A stretch of DNA of 64,000 nt from Apoda limacodes (Eukaryota > Arthropoda > Insecta > Lepidoptera > Limacodidae), in the NCBI GenBank assembly GCA_946406115.1, contig OX291544.1:30893521-30957520 (forward strand). The letters are read 5' to 3'. The notes under the pieces were generated by a model. That model saw only the letters and a program-made list of their open reading frames with translations, ran no database searches and was not told where the DNA came from. This document shows positions 46,326 to 57,826 of this stretch, piece after piece; position 1 is the stretch's first letter; each line of letters starts with the position of its first letter. The position numbers and the translations under genes were made by a program.

Positions 46326-46807
46326 TCACCTTTTTTTTGAAAAACTTTCAACCAAGCAATAAAAATAAAAGAAAAATAAGGATGGTTGCGCCACAAGCCG
46401 AAGCACGCCAAAAACTGCACGATTTGGTATATATGTCGCAATGTATATTTTTCTCGGCAAAAAATGAGATTTAAAAAATAGAGAATACGCGCAGCCAGTA
46501 TCTGAACTATCTTTTTCTGAACGTGTGTCGCTTGAACAATGCTGAATTCAATTAACGTTGGAAATCCTATTGCCATTGTTGACGTTCGCCTATAGGATAT
46601 TTCACTGGATTAAAATTTTCGCACATACATAAAGAAACATATCAGTATTTCCCTTAGACGTTATACGCACGCCACCTGCAGGGGCACAGGTCTCTCCGTA
46701 GACAGAGGAGGACAAAGCTCAGTATTGTTCACACTTATATACTCGTACTATATTATAAAATCAATGTAAATTAATACTTTTATAGCAAAGATGCAGTCAA
46801 AAGATTA

Positions 46808-46880
46808 ACCTCGATCCAGGACTTGAACCCGAAACTCCTTAAATTCCCTGTAAGTGGTTCACCAATTGAGCTATCAAGGC
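46808..46880 (-). mobile_element. 73-nt tRNA-like sequence (tRNA pseudogene or SINE head)
   Basis: On the minus strand a 7-bp acceptor stem forms (GCCTTGA with TCGAGGT, wobble pairs), followed by a D arm with one mismatch (GCTC/GAAC around AATTGGT) and a T arm (TCGGG-TTCAAGT-CCTGG). A- and B-box sequences are good. The anticodon stem has a mismatch and loop position 33 is not T, so it is not a working tRNA. Confidence 0.55.
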
Positions 46881-47890
46881 ACAAGTCTGGCTGATGAAAA
46901 TTCCAACTACATCTTTGCTTTGAAAATATGCTCGTTAGAAACGTCACATACAACTCCTAGTGACTTATAAAGTCCTACATCAATCTTACAAACACACAGA
47001 ATCTTTATAGAATTAGGAATATCATATAAAATATACATACATAGAAATAATCTTTCTTCGTTTATGACTCCCCCAAATAGCAATATAAGCTTGATTTCGT
47101 CAAAGGTGATAATTGCTATGGCAAGTATACACACTTGCAGCAAGTTTAAAACAATCACTCTAGTTTCCATGTGGCAGACTTGCTCGAAGTTTATCGAACA
47201 AACTTGCAAAAGGATTGTTTTGACAAAGCAGCTTCAGTGTTGTCATAAAACACTTGCAGGTTTTTGTTAGATTTGTAATAAAGCCTCCATGATTAAAGCG
47301 CCAAAAATTTTTGTTTTCATACAAAATGAATTTTGGTATCATCTCCGAAGTTTTCAAAATTTTACTTTACATTTTGTTTTTGAAAAAAAAAAAATTTATG
47401 TACTGGCCGTTTTACGCCGTTTTAAACCAGTTAATGAGATTCTGACACGTCATTATTTTTTAATATTTTGCAAAGGTGCCGGAATTTCTTGTATGTCGCA
47501 ACTTTAAAATATATAAAAAAAATAATGGTTAATCAGAATCTGATGAAATCAAACCCTGCGAGCACTTTATTTATTTATTTTTAAATCATAATTCAAAATG
47601 TAGTTCACAGAACTTCGAAGATAATGGCAAATCAATTTTGTGTGAAAAACAATCTACGGCGTTTCAGATTATAGACACGAAACCCGAGCAAGGTAGAGAG
47701 AGTTGTGAAGATGGGTTGCAGACATAAAATAGGTATGTACTTACATACTTTCACGGGAAATCTTGCTGTAACATTGTGAACGTAACCCGTAAAACATATA
47801 AAAAAATGCAAGTATTGTTGATAACTTGATTTTAACCTATTATTGTTAATAATTATTATTAATAACCGATAACCGATAGGGAAAAAAGGT
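46881..47890. other. no recognised feature
   Basis: Short overlapping frames on both strands (46907-47507) without domains. AT-rich. Confidence 0.4.
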
Positions 47891-47896
47891 TTTTGA

Positions 47897-48045
47897 AGGC
47901 TGGCCACGGATCGGAAGACGCAGTGTAGGACGGCCTCCTACCAGGTAGACAGACGACCTGGTCCGAGCCGCAGGAAGCGGATGGACGAGGGCGACTCAGG
48001 ACCGAGAGGCCAGAATTCTTGAGAAATTAGTCTTTAGTTGTTAGC
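47897..48045 (+). mobile_element. RTE-like LINE C-terminal end
   Basis: Plus strand: WPRIGRRSVGRPPTR, stop, TDDLVRAAGSGWTRATQDRE, matching the tail of RTE reverse transcriptases (GRPPTRWTDDLVKAAGS). GC-rich against its surroundings, so a rather recent fragment. Confidence 0.75.
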
Positions 48046-48139
48046 AGGAAAAAGGAAAACGAGAAATCAATCCCATGTGCCATTCCTGTTGAACATAATA
48101 AATTTTTGCACCTCATCTATTTTGTATAGTGCCTTATAC

Positions 48140-48142
<3 letters not shown>

Positions 48143-48190
<48 letters not shown>
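48143..48190. repeat. (TA)n microsatellite
   Basis: About 48 bp of nearly pure TA dinucleotide. Confidence 0.95.
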
Positions 48191-48194
<4 letters not shown>

Positions 48195-48700
48195 TCTACA
48201 ATTATGTAAAATAATAATAGTAACCGGCTAGCAGGCAGAGCATGGGTGTCAAACAAACAAATAAGTTGGTTGGGGTGTACTAAAGTGGGCGCTGAGTCAA
48301 ATATCAATTATTTTACTATGTTATACTTTAAATAATTTTAGGACTTTTCGAAAATTTGTGGTGTCCACATAACCATATATTTTGATGACGGAAATCGATA
48401 GAGTACATCGTTAGCAATAACGTTTGTATGGAGCAGTTTTGTCAGTAACCCCCCTTTCCTCCCTGGACCCCTAGATGGCTAAATATTTTTTTTCCAAAGT
48501 GGATGTGTCCCTATGACGGACCTCTTTTGCCGAGAATTAGCGACATAGCACATTGCCTGGAGCAACATTTGTTTGATTATTCCGTGAGCTACTATGAACA
48601 GAAATCTAAATAAAAATAAAAAAATTCAGCGTTCCGTAGTGCTGCAACTAGGGACCTCAAAAAAATAGTCTCCTACAAAGGCTGTCTTAAAAGAAAATAT

Positions 48701-49293
48701 TTTTTTTTTTTTTTATACCACTAAGGTGGCAAACAAGCTTACGGCCCGCCTGATGGTAAGCGGTCACCGTAGCCTATGGACGCTTGGAACACCAGGGGTA
48801 TCACTTGCGCGTTGCCGACCCTTCAGAAATCTAATAACTTCTTTCTTGAAGAACTCCATACTGTAGTCCTTGCAGAAAACCTTGGCAGGGAGCTCATTCC
48901 ACAACTTAAGCGTTCGCGAGAGGAAGTTTCTCTGAAACCGCACTGTACGCGACCATTTAGGTTCTAAAGTGTGAGAATGAATTCCCTGCCGATGGCGAGC
49001 GGTGCGATGGTAGAAAGTAGCCGTGGGCATCATTTCGAACAATTCCTCAGAACACAACCCATTGTACAAGCGGTAGAACACACACAGTGAGGCAAAGTCT
49101 CTCCTCAGACTTAAGGGCTCGATACCGCAAGTGAGTTTGGAATCGTCGACAATTCTCACAGCCCGTCGTTGAACCGAGTCAAAAGGGCCAAGCTGGTATC
49201 CGGGTGCACCTGCCCAGAGATGGCAGCAGTACTCCATATGGGGCCGAACCTGCGACTTGTAAAGTAACAACCTTTGCCCCGACGTAAAGTACT
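48701..49293 (-). mobile_element. Jockey/CR1-like LINE, young 5'-truncated copy
   Basis: Minus strand: an intact frame from YFTSGQRLLLYKSQVRPHM through RNFLSRTLKLWNELPAKVF and FFKKEVIRFLKGRQRASDT to a normal stop, then the 3' UTR and a poly-T run (poly-A on the minus strand) at 48700-48714. A direct repeat GAAAATAT at 48693-48700 and 49294-49301 fits a target-site duplication. Truncated at the YFTSGQR codon. Nearly identical to 53775-54300, so insertion was recent. Confidence 0.88.
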
Positions 49294-49301
49294 GAAAATA
49301 T

Positions 49302-49960
49302 ATTATACATGCCATTCCTATGGCTATATTATATATCATCAATGTAAAAAAATACTACGCCTACCCCATTTCGTGGCATGACGTTTAATATGTCTTTGGA
49401 TGCAGTTAAGGTTTTTGAGTAACTTTTTCTCTTAGATCTATAATTTTCAGAGTAATATGCTTCCTTAGTTGAAAATTTTGTGTCCCTTCTAATTTTATAA
49501 CCATGTAATCTAAAAATAATAACAAGTTAATTTTTTTTTAATTAATCACTAGGTTTTTTTTGTTCATGTTCCTAGTTATATTAAATGTTAAACATACCGT
49601 ATAGCGTATCCGACATGCAATGTACTCGTATGTTTTAAATTTAAAATTCATTTAAAAAGTGAGAGTGCAGTTATTCATAAAGTGATTTCACTTTTCTTGG
49701 ACATGACATCAATAGTAACTTAAACATGCAAATAAATGCGGCGTCATCCTGTGGCCAATATTGAAGTGGGTACTTACCTCATAAGACTGTATCTTCACTA
49801 ACAAGCTTACTGTACAAAGTTTTTTGGATTGCTTATAGAAACTTTTCGACTAGTGTCATCTCTTTGTCTGTCAGTGCGTGTATTGTGGATACAGTGTGAC
49901 TTTTGTAATCGTTGTAAAACAAAGCATTGTAATTTGAAATATTGTGCCCACATTTTTATT
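49302..49960. other. no recognised feature
   Basis: AT-rich, no domain-bearing frame. Confidence 0.4.
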
Positions 49961-49965
49961 AAAAA

Positions 49966-50040
49966 CCGGCCAAGTGCATGTCGTACACGCATTTCTTCAA
50001 GGCTACGCTCTGCCCAAATGTGCAGTTTTGTGCTTGTTTT
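49966..50040 (+). repeat. head fragment of the SINE-like repeat
   Basis: AACCGGCCAAGTGCATGTCG followed by a diverged body (AAGGCTACGCTCTGCC). Related to 697-1000. Confidence 0.55.
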
Positions 50041-50884
50041 TGAAATCGACTACACTGTCCTATTGCAAGTTTCGAACTTGAAAATATATCGTATCTTTAA
50101 AAGTTGTTCTTACTAGAAAGTTACTGCAATAATTTTTACATATTTTTTCTATTTTTAATCCATAACTCCCTAATTACTTTAGTGAGGTTATATGTGATTT
50201 TTTTTATTTATATTAAATTACAAACTGGATGACAGTTTACATAAGACATCCGCCTGTAAAATTTCACCTCAGTCTTACGACTGAAAAGACTGAATGATGG
50301 TAGAATTATATGGCTGAGCCAAAACACGGGCGTGTATGACTGTGATGAATATGAAGCGTGCCTTTTATTCTGTTTGGCTACGGAGCTCTCAAAAGGGATT
50401 TGCAGGCTAAATATAATACTCGACTTATAATAGATGTTTTCTTTTATTCCTTAGATCTTTGCATTGTCTCTAAAATGTGCTAATAATTTAGTGTTAAAAC
50501 CCTTTTTTTAGTAGATGTATAAATCTTACTCACAAGTATTAGGATTTATTTTAGAAAATTATTTTTAAATTATAAGTAAGTAAGTAATAACTTGTTGTAT
50601 TTACACAATATGCAACGGAATAAGTTGTAATGTCGTGCGTAACTCCGCGGTAGCCAGCTAGTACGTTATAATACTGTACAGAGGAACTCAATAGAGAAAT
50701 TAAAAACGCTTTTAAACTATTTTGGACCGTTTTTATGGTTGCACTTTTACTGAGTCTACGCAATCTATCTAGCCTAGGACTGTGCTACTATAATTGTATG
50801 TTAGGGATCTTTTATCACTTTATAGTTAAACAAAAGAATAAAAAAACTTAGGCAAAATATTGTTTTGTAAAGATTACAAGTTAA

Positions 50885-51125
50885 TATACTAAAAATATAT
50901 AAATGATACTAAAGATGTAAGATACTAATACAAAAATATGTTTAAAAACTAAAAATATCTTAAGATACAAAAGATGTCTAGTTAATATATTAAAATGTCT
51001 AGTTAATATACTAAAAATATCAAGATAATATACTAAAAATATCAAGATAATATACTAAAGATGTCTCGGTAATAAACTAAAATGTCTAGTTAATATAGTA
51101 AAAATGTCTAAATAATAGACTGAAA
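50885..51125. repeat. degenerate 22-bp AT-rich tandem array
   Basis: Units AAGATAATATACTAAAAATATC (22 bp) at about 51019-51062, with diverged units on both sides (CTAGTTAATATACTAAAAATAT; AAAGATGTCTCGGTAATA). Roughly ten units. Confidence 0.75.
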
Positions 51126-51764
51126 TATAACATAAATAAATAAAAATATAAAATAAATAAATGGCACAAGTCGGCAACACCATAATGAACAAAGGCGTTT
51201 GTTTGCGCATAGTTATTTATCATACATATACTACCGTATTAGCATCTTATTGCTCAAAACTTACAGTTTGTTTACTTTTTTATTTGTTTAATAACAACAC
51301 ATTCAGTGGTACGGAACCATTCGTGCTCGTGACCGGCTCAAACCATTGTCCGTCTTCCGTATTTTTGGAACGTTTGCATTTGCACTTTTAAAATATTAGC
51401 AGGCTCTATTCGTATTATACTCTCCTACACGTACAAAATGAATGTGGAGAACATAATACTTGCGCTATAAACTTAAGTTATGCCGTAATTTAGGCGAAGT
51501 GTGGAACTATTGGCGAAGTTCAGTTAATTTCAAGTTATCGACCAAAGTTGTTCAAAGTTGAACGTTCAGCTGACTCGCTGAACTAGCCGTGGCTAGTAAA
51601 GTTACGTGAAATTAAGGGATCCCGAGAGCTTTTGGATTGTAAAAAGTTTAAACTGTTTCAGCGTCATTTGGATTTTATTATTTTAAGTTCAAACTTACTA
51701 TTGTGCAAATGTACAAGTTACCAGTGAACGATTTTCCTCATTCATTAAATTACTAATAGATAGT

Positions 51765-52335
51765 AATCGCTTATTTAGCTAATATTTTGTCTATTTCGTG
51801 GGTTGCCTATCGGTAATAGGTCGTAGTGTAACATTATATATAACATTATAAAAATTTTTTTAGAATTGAATTTCCTTTCTAGTCAGTCTTAGCTTCACTT
51901 TCGCTTGGATAAACACATTTCGCCTTTAATATTTATAAATCCTTATTTTTAATTTTGTACCTAGTTTTTAAGAAGATAAAATGAAGGGAAAATGAACATT
52001 GAAGAACAACTTTTATTTGGTTATCATCTTCAAAACCCACCAAGCTGAATTGTTTCTTAACCTTATAAACCTACGAACCATGTAGGGGACACACTTCAAC
52101 AGTCACTTATTTAGCTAATATTGTGTCCATTTCTTAGGGTTCTTATCGAAAATAAGTGACTACCACTTATATAGATATTATTATATATATTTCCCTCAGT
52201 GGCTATGAAATATAAGTAGTAGTCGTTTATTTAGCTACTATTCTGTTTATGTTTTAGGGTGCCTATACAAAAATAGGTAGTAGTTGCTTATTTAGACATT
52301 ATTTTGTCTATTTCGTGAGGTGCCTATCGAATAAT
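51765..52335. repeat. 60-bp minisatellite with an outlying copy
   Basis: CTTATTTAGCTAATATTTTGTC ... GTTGCCTATCGGTAATAGGT at 51768-51830 is repeated with variation starting at about 52106, 52166, 52226 and 52287 (period about 60), each with TATTTAG-TATT-TGTC-TTTC and GCCTATCGAAAATA-type blocks. Between 51830 and 52100 lies unrelated sequence. Confidence 0.75.
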
Positions 52336-52409
52336 AAATAAATTAACAAAGAAATAAGTTACAACAATAAATTTTGCGTTGTAGAATATTCATAATGGAA
52401 CTTCTTATC

Positions 52410-52672
52410 AGCCTCATACATCCTACTGCTGGGGCACGGCCTACCCCTAACGAGGGTGATTTGGGCCATAGTTCACACGCGGGCACAGTGCGGATTATGG
52501 ACTTCACATACGTCTTGTTTTGACGTTTGCTGGTTCTCTCACTATGTTCTTCACCGAAAAGCCAGTGGTGTGGATAATCAATGTACATTGGTACACGCCT
52601 GGTCTCGAACCTCTGCCACTCAGGACGCAAAGCGAAATCGACACCCCTCGGCCACCACCGACTTATCATTAT
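52410..52672 (-). mobile_element. tRNA-derived SINE
   Basis: Minus strand: GTCGGTGGTGGCCGAGGGG (A-box region), CAGAGGTTCGAGACCAGGCG (B box), CACTGGCTTTTCGGTGAAG, then GAAGTCCATAATCCGCACTG and a CCGTGCCCCAGCAGTAGG end. Best-preserved copy of the family also seen at 38250-38485. Confidence 0.8.
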
Positions 52673-53109
52673 AGGACCTACAGAAATATTCACTTATACC
52701 ATCTAAGCTAATACTAAAAAAAAAAAGTGATAACTTCTTGTATATTCTGGCTCACAACTAAGACCATGCGTTGAAAATGAAAGAAAATCATGAACAAAAA
52801 GATTAATGCAGAAACCCTGTCAGAATTAACGAAAACAATACGAACAATAAAAGCATTATAGTCAACACTATTGTTGCATTATCCACTAGTTTGCTTTGCT
52901 ATTACTATTTTTGCTTTACTATTACTTTTACTTTTTTTAGAGTTTCGAAGCCAAATTCCTGAAAAACAAAATCCTCATAGTTGCGTCACGTCCGGCGGTA
53001 TATCACAGCATTATTATTCTGCTGTTTATTATAGTCATCGATTTTGGAAAAAATATTCGGAAAGATTTTATAATCCTACACAATTTTATAATGAAATTAA
53101 AATACAAAA

Positions 53110-53160
53110 CGGCCAAGTGCGTGTCAGACTTCGTACATTTAGGGTTCCGTACCAATTGTA
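53110..53160 (+). repeat. head fragment of the SINE-like repeat
   Basis: ACGGCCAAGTGCGTGTCAGACTT then TTTAGGGTTCCGTACCAATT, as at 697-760. Confidence 0.6.
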
Positions 53161-53774
53161 GAATATTAGCCGTCCTAATGGCAGAATTATTCATAAGCAG
53201 TAGGTGAGTGAATCTCTTCTGTGGTACGCATATGACTTAAATCAAGTTGGTTGTTATAGGAAAGATGAATGAATTGAATTAAATGGAATGGAAAAAAAAA
53301 ACTGATTTATTAATATATTAGTATTTGTTTGTAAAATAAAGATACGTTATAAAAAACATTATTAACAAATTGTTTATAGGTAAGTAAATGGAAAGTTAAA
53401 AACTTCTTTGAAACCAAATTTCGTACAAGAAGCTGATTTTGATGGTTTCTTATTCCTTTGACTTTTTTACATACTATTATGTTATTTAATTTTTTTTATG
53501 ATGTTGTAAGTGTTAATAAGACAAGCTTACCTAGGTTATATAATTGTATCTTCAATTCTTATTCACATGCAAACCTTAGTTCTTTTGACGACAATAGGTT
53601 ATTTTGTAAATTCAATGTTGTAAATAAAGATTTGAAATGAAATTAATTAGTTTTTCAACGTTTTTTAAAATAAAATATTTATCTACTATTGAAAAATGTT
53701 TTTGACATTTGACGCAAACTTGCTTATACTGTAAAATTTTAAGACTGTATCTCCAACCGTTTGGCTGTAAAACT

Positions 53775-54300
53775 TTTGCAAAGGTTGTTACTTTACAAGT
53801 CGCAGGTTCGGCCCCATATGGAGTACTGCTGCCATCTCTGGGCAGGTGCACCCGCATACCAGCTTGGCCCTTTTGACTCGGTTCAACGACGGGCTGTGAG
53901 AATTGTCGACGATTCCAAACTCACTTGCGGTATCGAGCCCTTAAGTCTGAGGAGAGACTTTGCCTCACTGTGTGTGTTCTACCGCTTGTACAATGGGTTG
54001 TGTTCTGAGGAATTGTTCGAAATGATGCCCACGGCTACTTTCTACCATCGCACCGCTCGCCATCGGCAGGGAATTCATTCTCACACTTTAGAACCTAAAT
54101 GGTCGCGTACAGTGCGGTTACAGAGAAACTTCCTCCCGCGAACGCTTAAGTTGTGGAATGAGCTCCCTGCCAAGGTTTTCTGCAAGGACTACAGTATGGA
54201 GTTCTTCAAGAAAGAAGTTATTAGATTTCTGAAGGGTCGGCAACGCGCAAGTGATACCCCTGGTGTTGCAAGCGTCCATAAGCTACGGTGTACACATATT
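53775..54300 (+). mobile_element. Jockey/CR1-like LINE, 5'-truncated copy with intact C-terminal frame
   Basis: Opens inside QRLLLYKSQVRPHMEYCC and stays in frame through HLWAGAPAYQLGPFD, RRAVRIVDDSKL, NFLPRTLKLWNELPAKV and FLKGRQRASDTPGVASVHKL. The 3' UTR is cut short (no poly-A tail): homology ends at about 54300 and a diverged minus-strand copy follows. Differs from 48701-49293 at only a few codons. Confidence 0.85.
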
Positions 54301-54309
54301 GAAACAAGC

Positions 54310-54540
54310 TCACAGTCCGCTTGGTGTTAAGGGGTCACTGTAGCCAATGGTCGTTATAGTAACACTAAGGGCATTACGTAGTCATGCCTAGGGAAACTCG
54401 CTCAGGAGTTCATCTACAACCAAAGCGTTTTCGGGGGAATAAAGAAGTACCTCTGACACCGCGAAGTACGTGACCATTTAAGTTCTAATTTGCAGTGCTA
54501 TGGTAGAAAGTAGCCGGCGGCAATAGGGCATCAGTTAAAA
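54310..54540 (-). mobile_element. diverged minus-strand copy of the same LINE
   Basis: Read on the minus strand it gives the CTACTTTCTACCATAGCACTGC / GAACTTAAATGGTCACGTAC / GGTGTCAGAGGTACTTCT order of the LINE (FYHRTARH...LEPKWSRTV...RNF) and ends toward the 3' UTR at about 54310. Much older than its neighbour, with which it forms an inverted pair. Confidence 0.65.
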
Positions 54541-54963
54541 TATTTTTTAAGAACTCAATTCATTAATCCAGCGGTTAAAAATAAAACTACCTCAATGTGT
54601 TACACACTTACTACTGTTTTTTATTGAAATCTAAGTTAAAATAAAAAGTCGTTTAATTAAAGTCGAAATATTTTCTTTTATTTTTATTTAAATAGAGAAT
54701 AAAGATTAGAAAGTATAACTTTCATTCAAATTAACAGATTAAACAGGTACCTATGGAAGCCTAGTGAATTAAAATACGAATGACCTTTTAAACTATACTT
54801 ATTTCAATACAAAAGATTGTATCGTTCTAATAAAATGTAACCAATATCTTGTCATTGGAACAATGGATGGGAAGATCTTCAAGGGTTACACCGAGAGAGT
54901 AAGCAAAGCAATGCATACTGATGTCGCTGCTCTCAAACAGAGATTCTGAATTAACCTAGATGT

Positions 54964-55184
54964 AACAAGGCTCAGTGAGTATTGACCTGACTGCTAAATC
55001 GAGGAGCTTGGGTTCGATTCCCGCTCAAGACCAACATTATATGATGAACATTTGTGATTGTCTTGAGACTGGGAGTTTTCTATGTATAACATGTATGTAT
55101 TTACAAAAAGTATAATAGTACAAGCTTGCTTAGTATTTGGCACAGGTGGCGCTGTGTGTAATGTCCAAAAATATTTAAAATAAA
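54964..55184 (+). mobile_element. tRNA-derived SINE, plus strand
   Basis: AAGGCTCAGTGAGTATTGACC (A-box-like), GAGCTTGGGTTCGATTCCCG (B box), TTGTCTTGAGACTGGGAG, TGTATGTATTTACAAAAAG, and the tail GGCGCTGTGTGTAATGTCC. Same family as 15455-15720, with a shorter centre. Confidence 0.75.
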
Positions 55185-56763
55185 ATGTATTTTAATGCGA
55201 AAGTTTGTTTATTTGTTATTTTATAGCGACGCAACGAAGCGTCTTTTTGACCTGATTTTTGGCACAGAAACAGCTAAAGGGAAGAAAATGTATTTCAGAT
55301 TTTGTCCAGATTGAGAGTGTTCAAAGGAACAAATTCTTTCTCAGCCAAAACCGTAACACACATAGCTTAACTAAGCTGAATTCTACATGAAACTGCGGGG
55401 CCCGCATATTGAAATAAAAGTAACCTGCGGTACCACTGGCGGTAAAATCTATTTATGTGCAAGTTATCGATTCATGTAAGAATGTCCCCTTCACCCTTTC
55501 TATATTCTATATATTGCTGAGCTAAACTTTATCAGACAACACCAGTAGTTTAGACTTTATGGAAATACTTTAAGCGACTATTGGGGCACGGCTGCCCCTC
55601 ACCTTAGACTAAAGCAATTGTTACAACGACAACGAACTACGAAAAAGAACGAAAAAGATTTATTGGAACAAGATTGAACTCAGAACGCGAGGCAGCAGGT
55701 TCTTAAATCGCTAGGCCATAACTGATCTTTGTAATATTTGTAGTTTGTATTAAATCACATCTTTCGGCGATGGCGGATCTAGATTTTTCTTGATCCTTAA
55801 CCTTTTCTGCTTGTCTGTGACGTAACTAATATAAGGACGACCCGATACAAATCTTGATACTAGTTCGTGATCGGAATCGTTAGAAGGAAACTATTGGGTT
55901 CACTGAGAAGTCGTAAGTCAAGAGTAAGAGTCACAAACATTTAAGAATTAGTGTCACAAAATATTTAAAGTTGTGAATGAATCATGCACAGCACTAGATT
56001 GTTTAACTTAAATTATGAAATCATACTTTTGTTCTTCAAAAAACCTACGGTCTTACTACAGACTCAAACAAGTTAGCGTAATATTTTCCACTATTTAAGA
56101 GGTTTATTTGAGTTTAAACAAAAGTTTAAACGTGAAATTGCCGTTTTAATGAACTGGCTACTTTAAATAAAAATGAAACCTGCACAGTGTCAAATTTCAG
56201 AGTAAAACTTTTTTAATACGACATTTTTCCACTATGAAATTCTTAATTAAAAAAAGCCATGACATATTTAAAATACGCTTTGTACCAAGAAGAAATAAAC
56301 AATATCTAGTGGTGGCTCTAATGCGCAGTATTTTGGGGTTTAACCATTTTACATAGATTTATTTTTAAAAAAATAAACAAAATCGCTTCACAAGTTTGTC
56401 AGGTATTGTTTTCATTTTTTTATGTTTTTATTTCGAATGAAAAATAAACACCAAAAAATTCACACCGGAAATGGTTCGCGACACATGGACGGGCATCTAG
56501 ACCTTAGTGCTCTCATGTGGGTTTTCGTTTTATTCTTAAAAAAAAAGCAGGCAAAATTCCTGAAAACAAGCAACATTTTTAATGAAGAAGGAACAAGCTA
56601 TTGCGAACTTGACACGCCAAGTGCACTTACAACTTAGCGTTTCAAGTTTCGTATACAGAAAACCGGACACCACATCATCATGTCAGCTGCTAGAGTTCCA
56701 CTCCAGTAGTCGAAAAAGGCCCTCTAAGATTTTTAAAACCACCTGATTCATTGCAACCGCCCA
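55185..56763. other. intergenic, traces only
   Basis: 55570-55600 (TTGGGGCACGGCTGCCCCTC) resembles the end of the SINE at 52410-52672. The rest, including a 71-codon frame at 56422-56637, shows no domain. Confidence 0.4.
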
Positions 56764-56922
56764 TTTTTTTTTTTTTTTTTTTATACCACTAGGGTGGCAA
56801 ACAAGCTTACAGCCCGCCTGATGGTAAGCGGTCACCGTAGCCTATGGACGCTTGCAACACCAGGGGTATCACTTGCGCGTTGCCGACCCTTCAAAAATCT
56901 AATAACTTCTTTCTTGAAGAAC
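56764..56922 (-). mobile_element. Jockey/CR1-like LINE, short 5'-truncated insertion
   Basis: A poly-T run 56764-56782 (a poly-A tail on the minus strand), then the 3' UTR and the last about 20 codons, nearly identical to 48715-48849, broken off at GAAGAAC. A very short recent insertion. Confidence 0.8.
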
Positions 56923-57304
56923 CGTCCCTCACTGCCTTTTCCAGATTAAAAAGCACATTTCTACGCAAAACCCATTCATCTCCCAAACAATATAGTCGTA
57001 AAAGTCACTACATAGTTTGTAAGGTGATCCATTACATGAACAGTAAAAAGGAAAGTGAAAAACCCAATACAGGGTACATTATTACCCTGTTGTAGACTCA
57101 CGTACCCTCATCAAACACATTATTCTGACGCTAACCCTTTGGGGTCACCGAAAAAACTTTTAGGCATATTGGTTTGTCTCTCGGGTGTGGATGTTTTACG
57201 GATGTTTTAGAATTGAAAAACTATTTCAAAACTTTATTAATATTTTAATATTTATATACAGATACGGCAGATGATTTATTTTTGTCCGGTTATGAAAAAA
57301 CTGG

Positions 57305-57380
57305 CCTAGAGCATCATATGCCATACCCAGTGTACGGTATTACCTAGAGCATCATATGCCATACCCAGTGTACGGTATTA
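57305..57380. repeat. 38-bp perfect tandem duplication
   Basis: CCTAGAGCATCATATGCC... at 57305-57342 and again at 57343-57380, identical over the full unit. Confidence 0.9.
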
Positions 57381-57520
57381 CCTATACTGTGTTGTAAGGT
57401 TCCGTAACCGTAGTACTACTATTGTCATTTGAGTATGCGTAAAAGTTTAACTTCGGTATGCTTTTTTTAAAATGTTTTTGGCAAAGCATTTAGGGTTATA
57501 TCTTAACCGACACGAAGGTA

Positions 57521-57670
57521 ACATAAAATGGTCACTTAGAAGCCGAACACTTGAAATTGAAATTAATAAATATAGAAATTTCAATAGGGAAGATGGGTTT
57601 AAATTGGTTTAATTTCTATATTTATTAATTTCAGTTTCAAGTGTTCGGCTTCTAAGTGACCATTTTATGT
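57521..57670. repeat. palindrome with 60-bp arms
   Basis: Arms 57521-57580 and 57611-57670 are reverse complements with one mismatch; the spacer is 30 nt. Outer ends ACATAAAATGGTCACTTAG / CTAAGTGACCATTTTATGT. No ORF. Probably a miniature foldback element or a recent inverted duplication. Confidence 0.9.
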
Positions 57671-57826
57671 GTGGTTTAAATTGTCGAATACGTGGAATTC
57701 AGTGTGAGGTTGATATAAAAAATATAAATGAGTACGTTCCGAGAAACGCAGTGACACAGTGAGTATATATACTCTCGTAGTGACTTTTGTGTCAGTTCTA
57801 GTAGTTCCGTAACAAAATGAAAAAAA

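Noticed and set aside
46907..47507. Cluster of 65-100-codon frames on both strands
   Set aside because: Overlapping frames on both strands with no domain, splice logic or compositional support.
52343..52693. 116-codon minus-strand frame
   Set aside because: It lies on a tRNA-derived SINE; the reading follows the repeat, not a gene.
52871..53161. 96-codon plus-strand frame starting with a hydrophobic stretch
   Set aside because: The stretch comes from T-rich sequence and the end is a SINE-like repeat head; no signal-peptide protein is supported.
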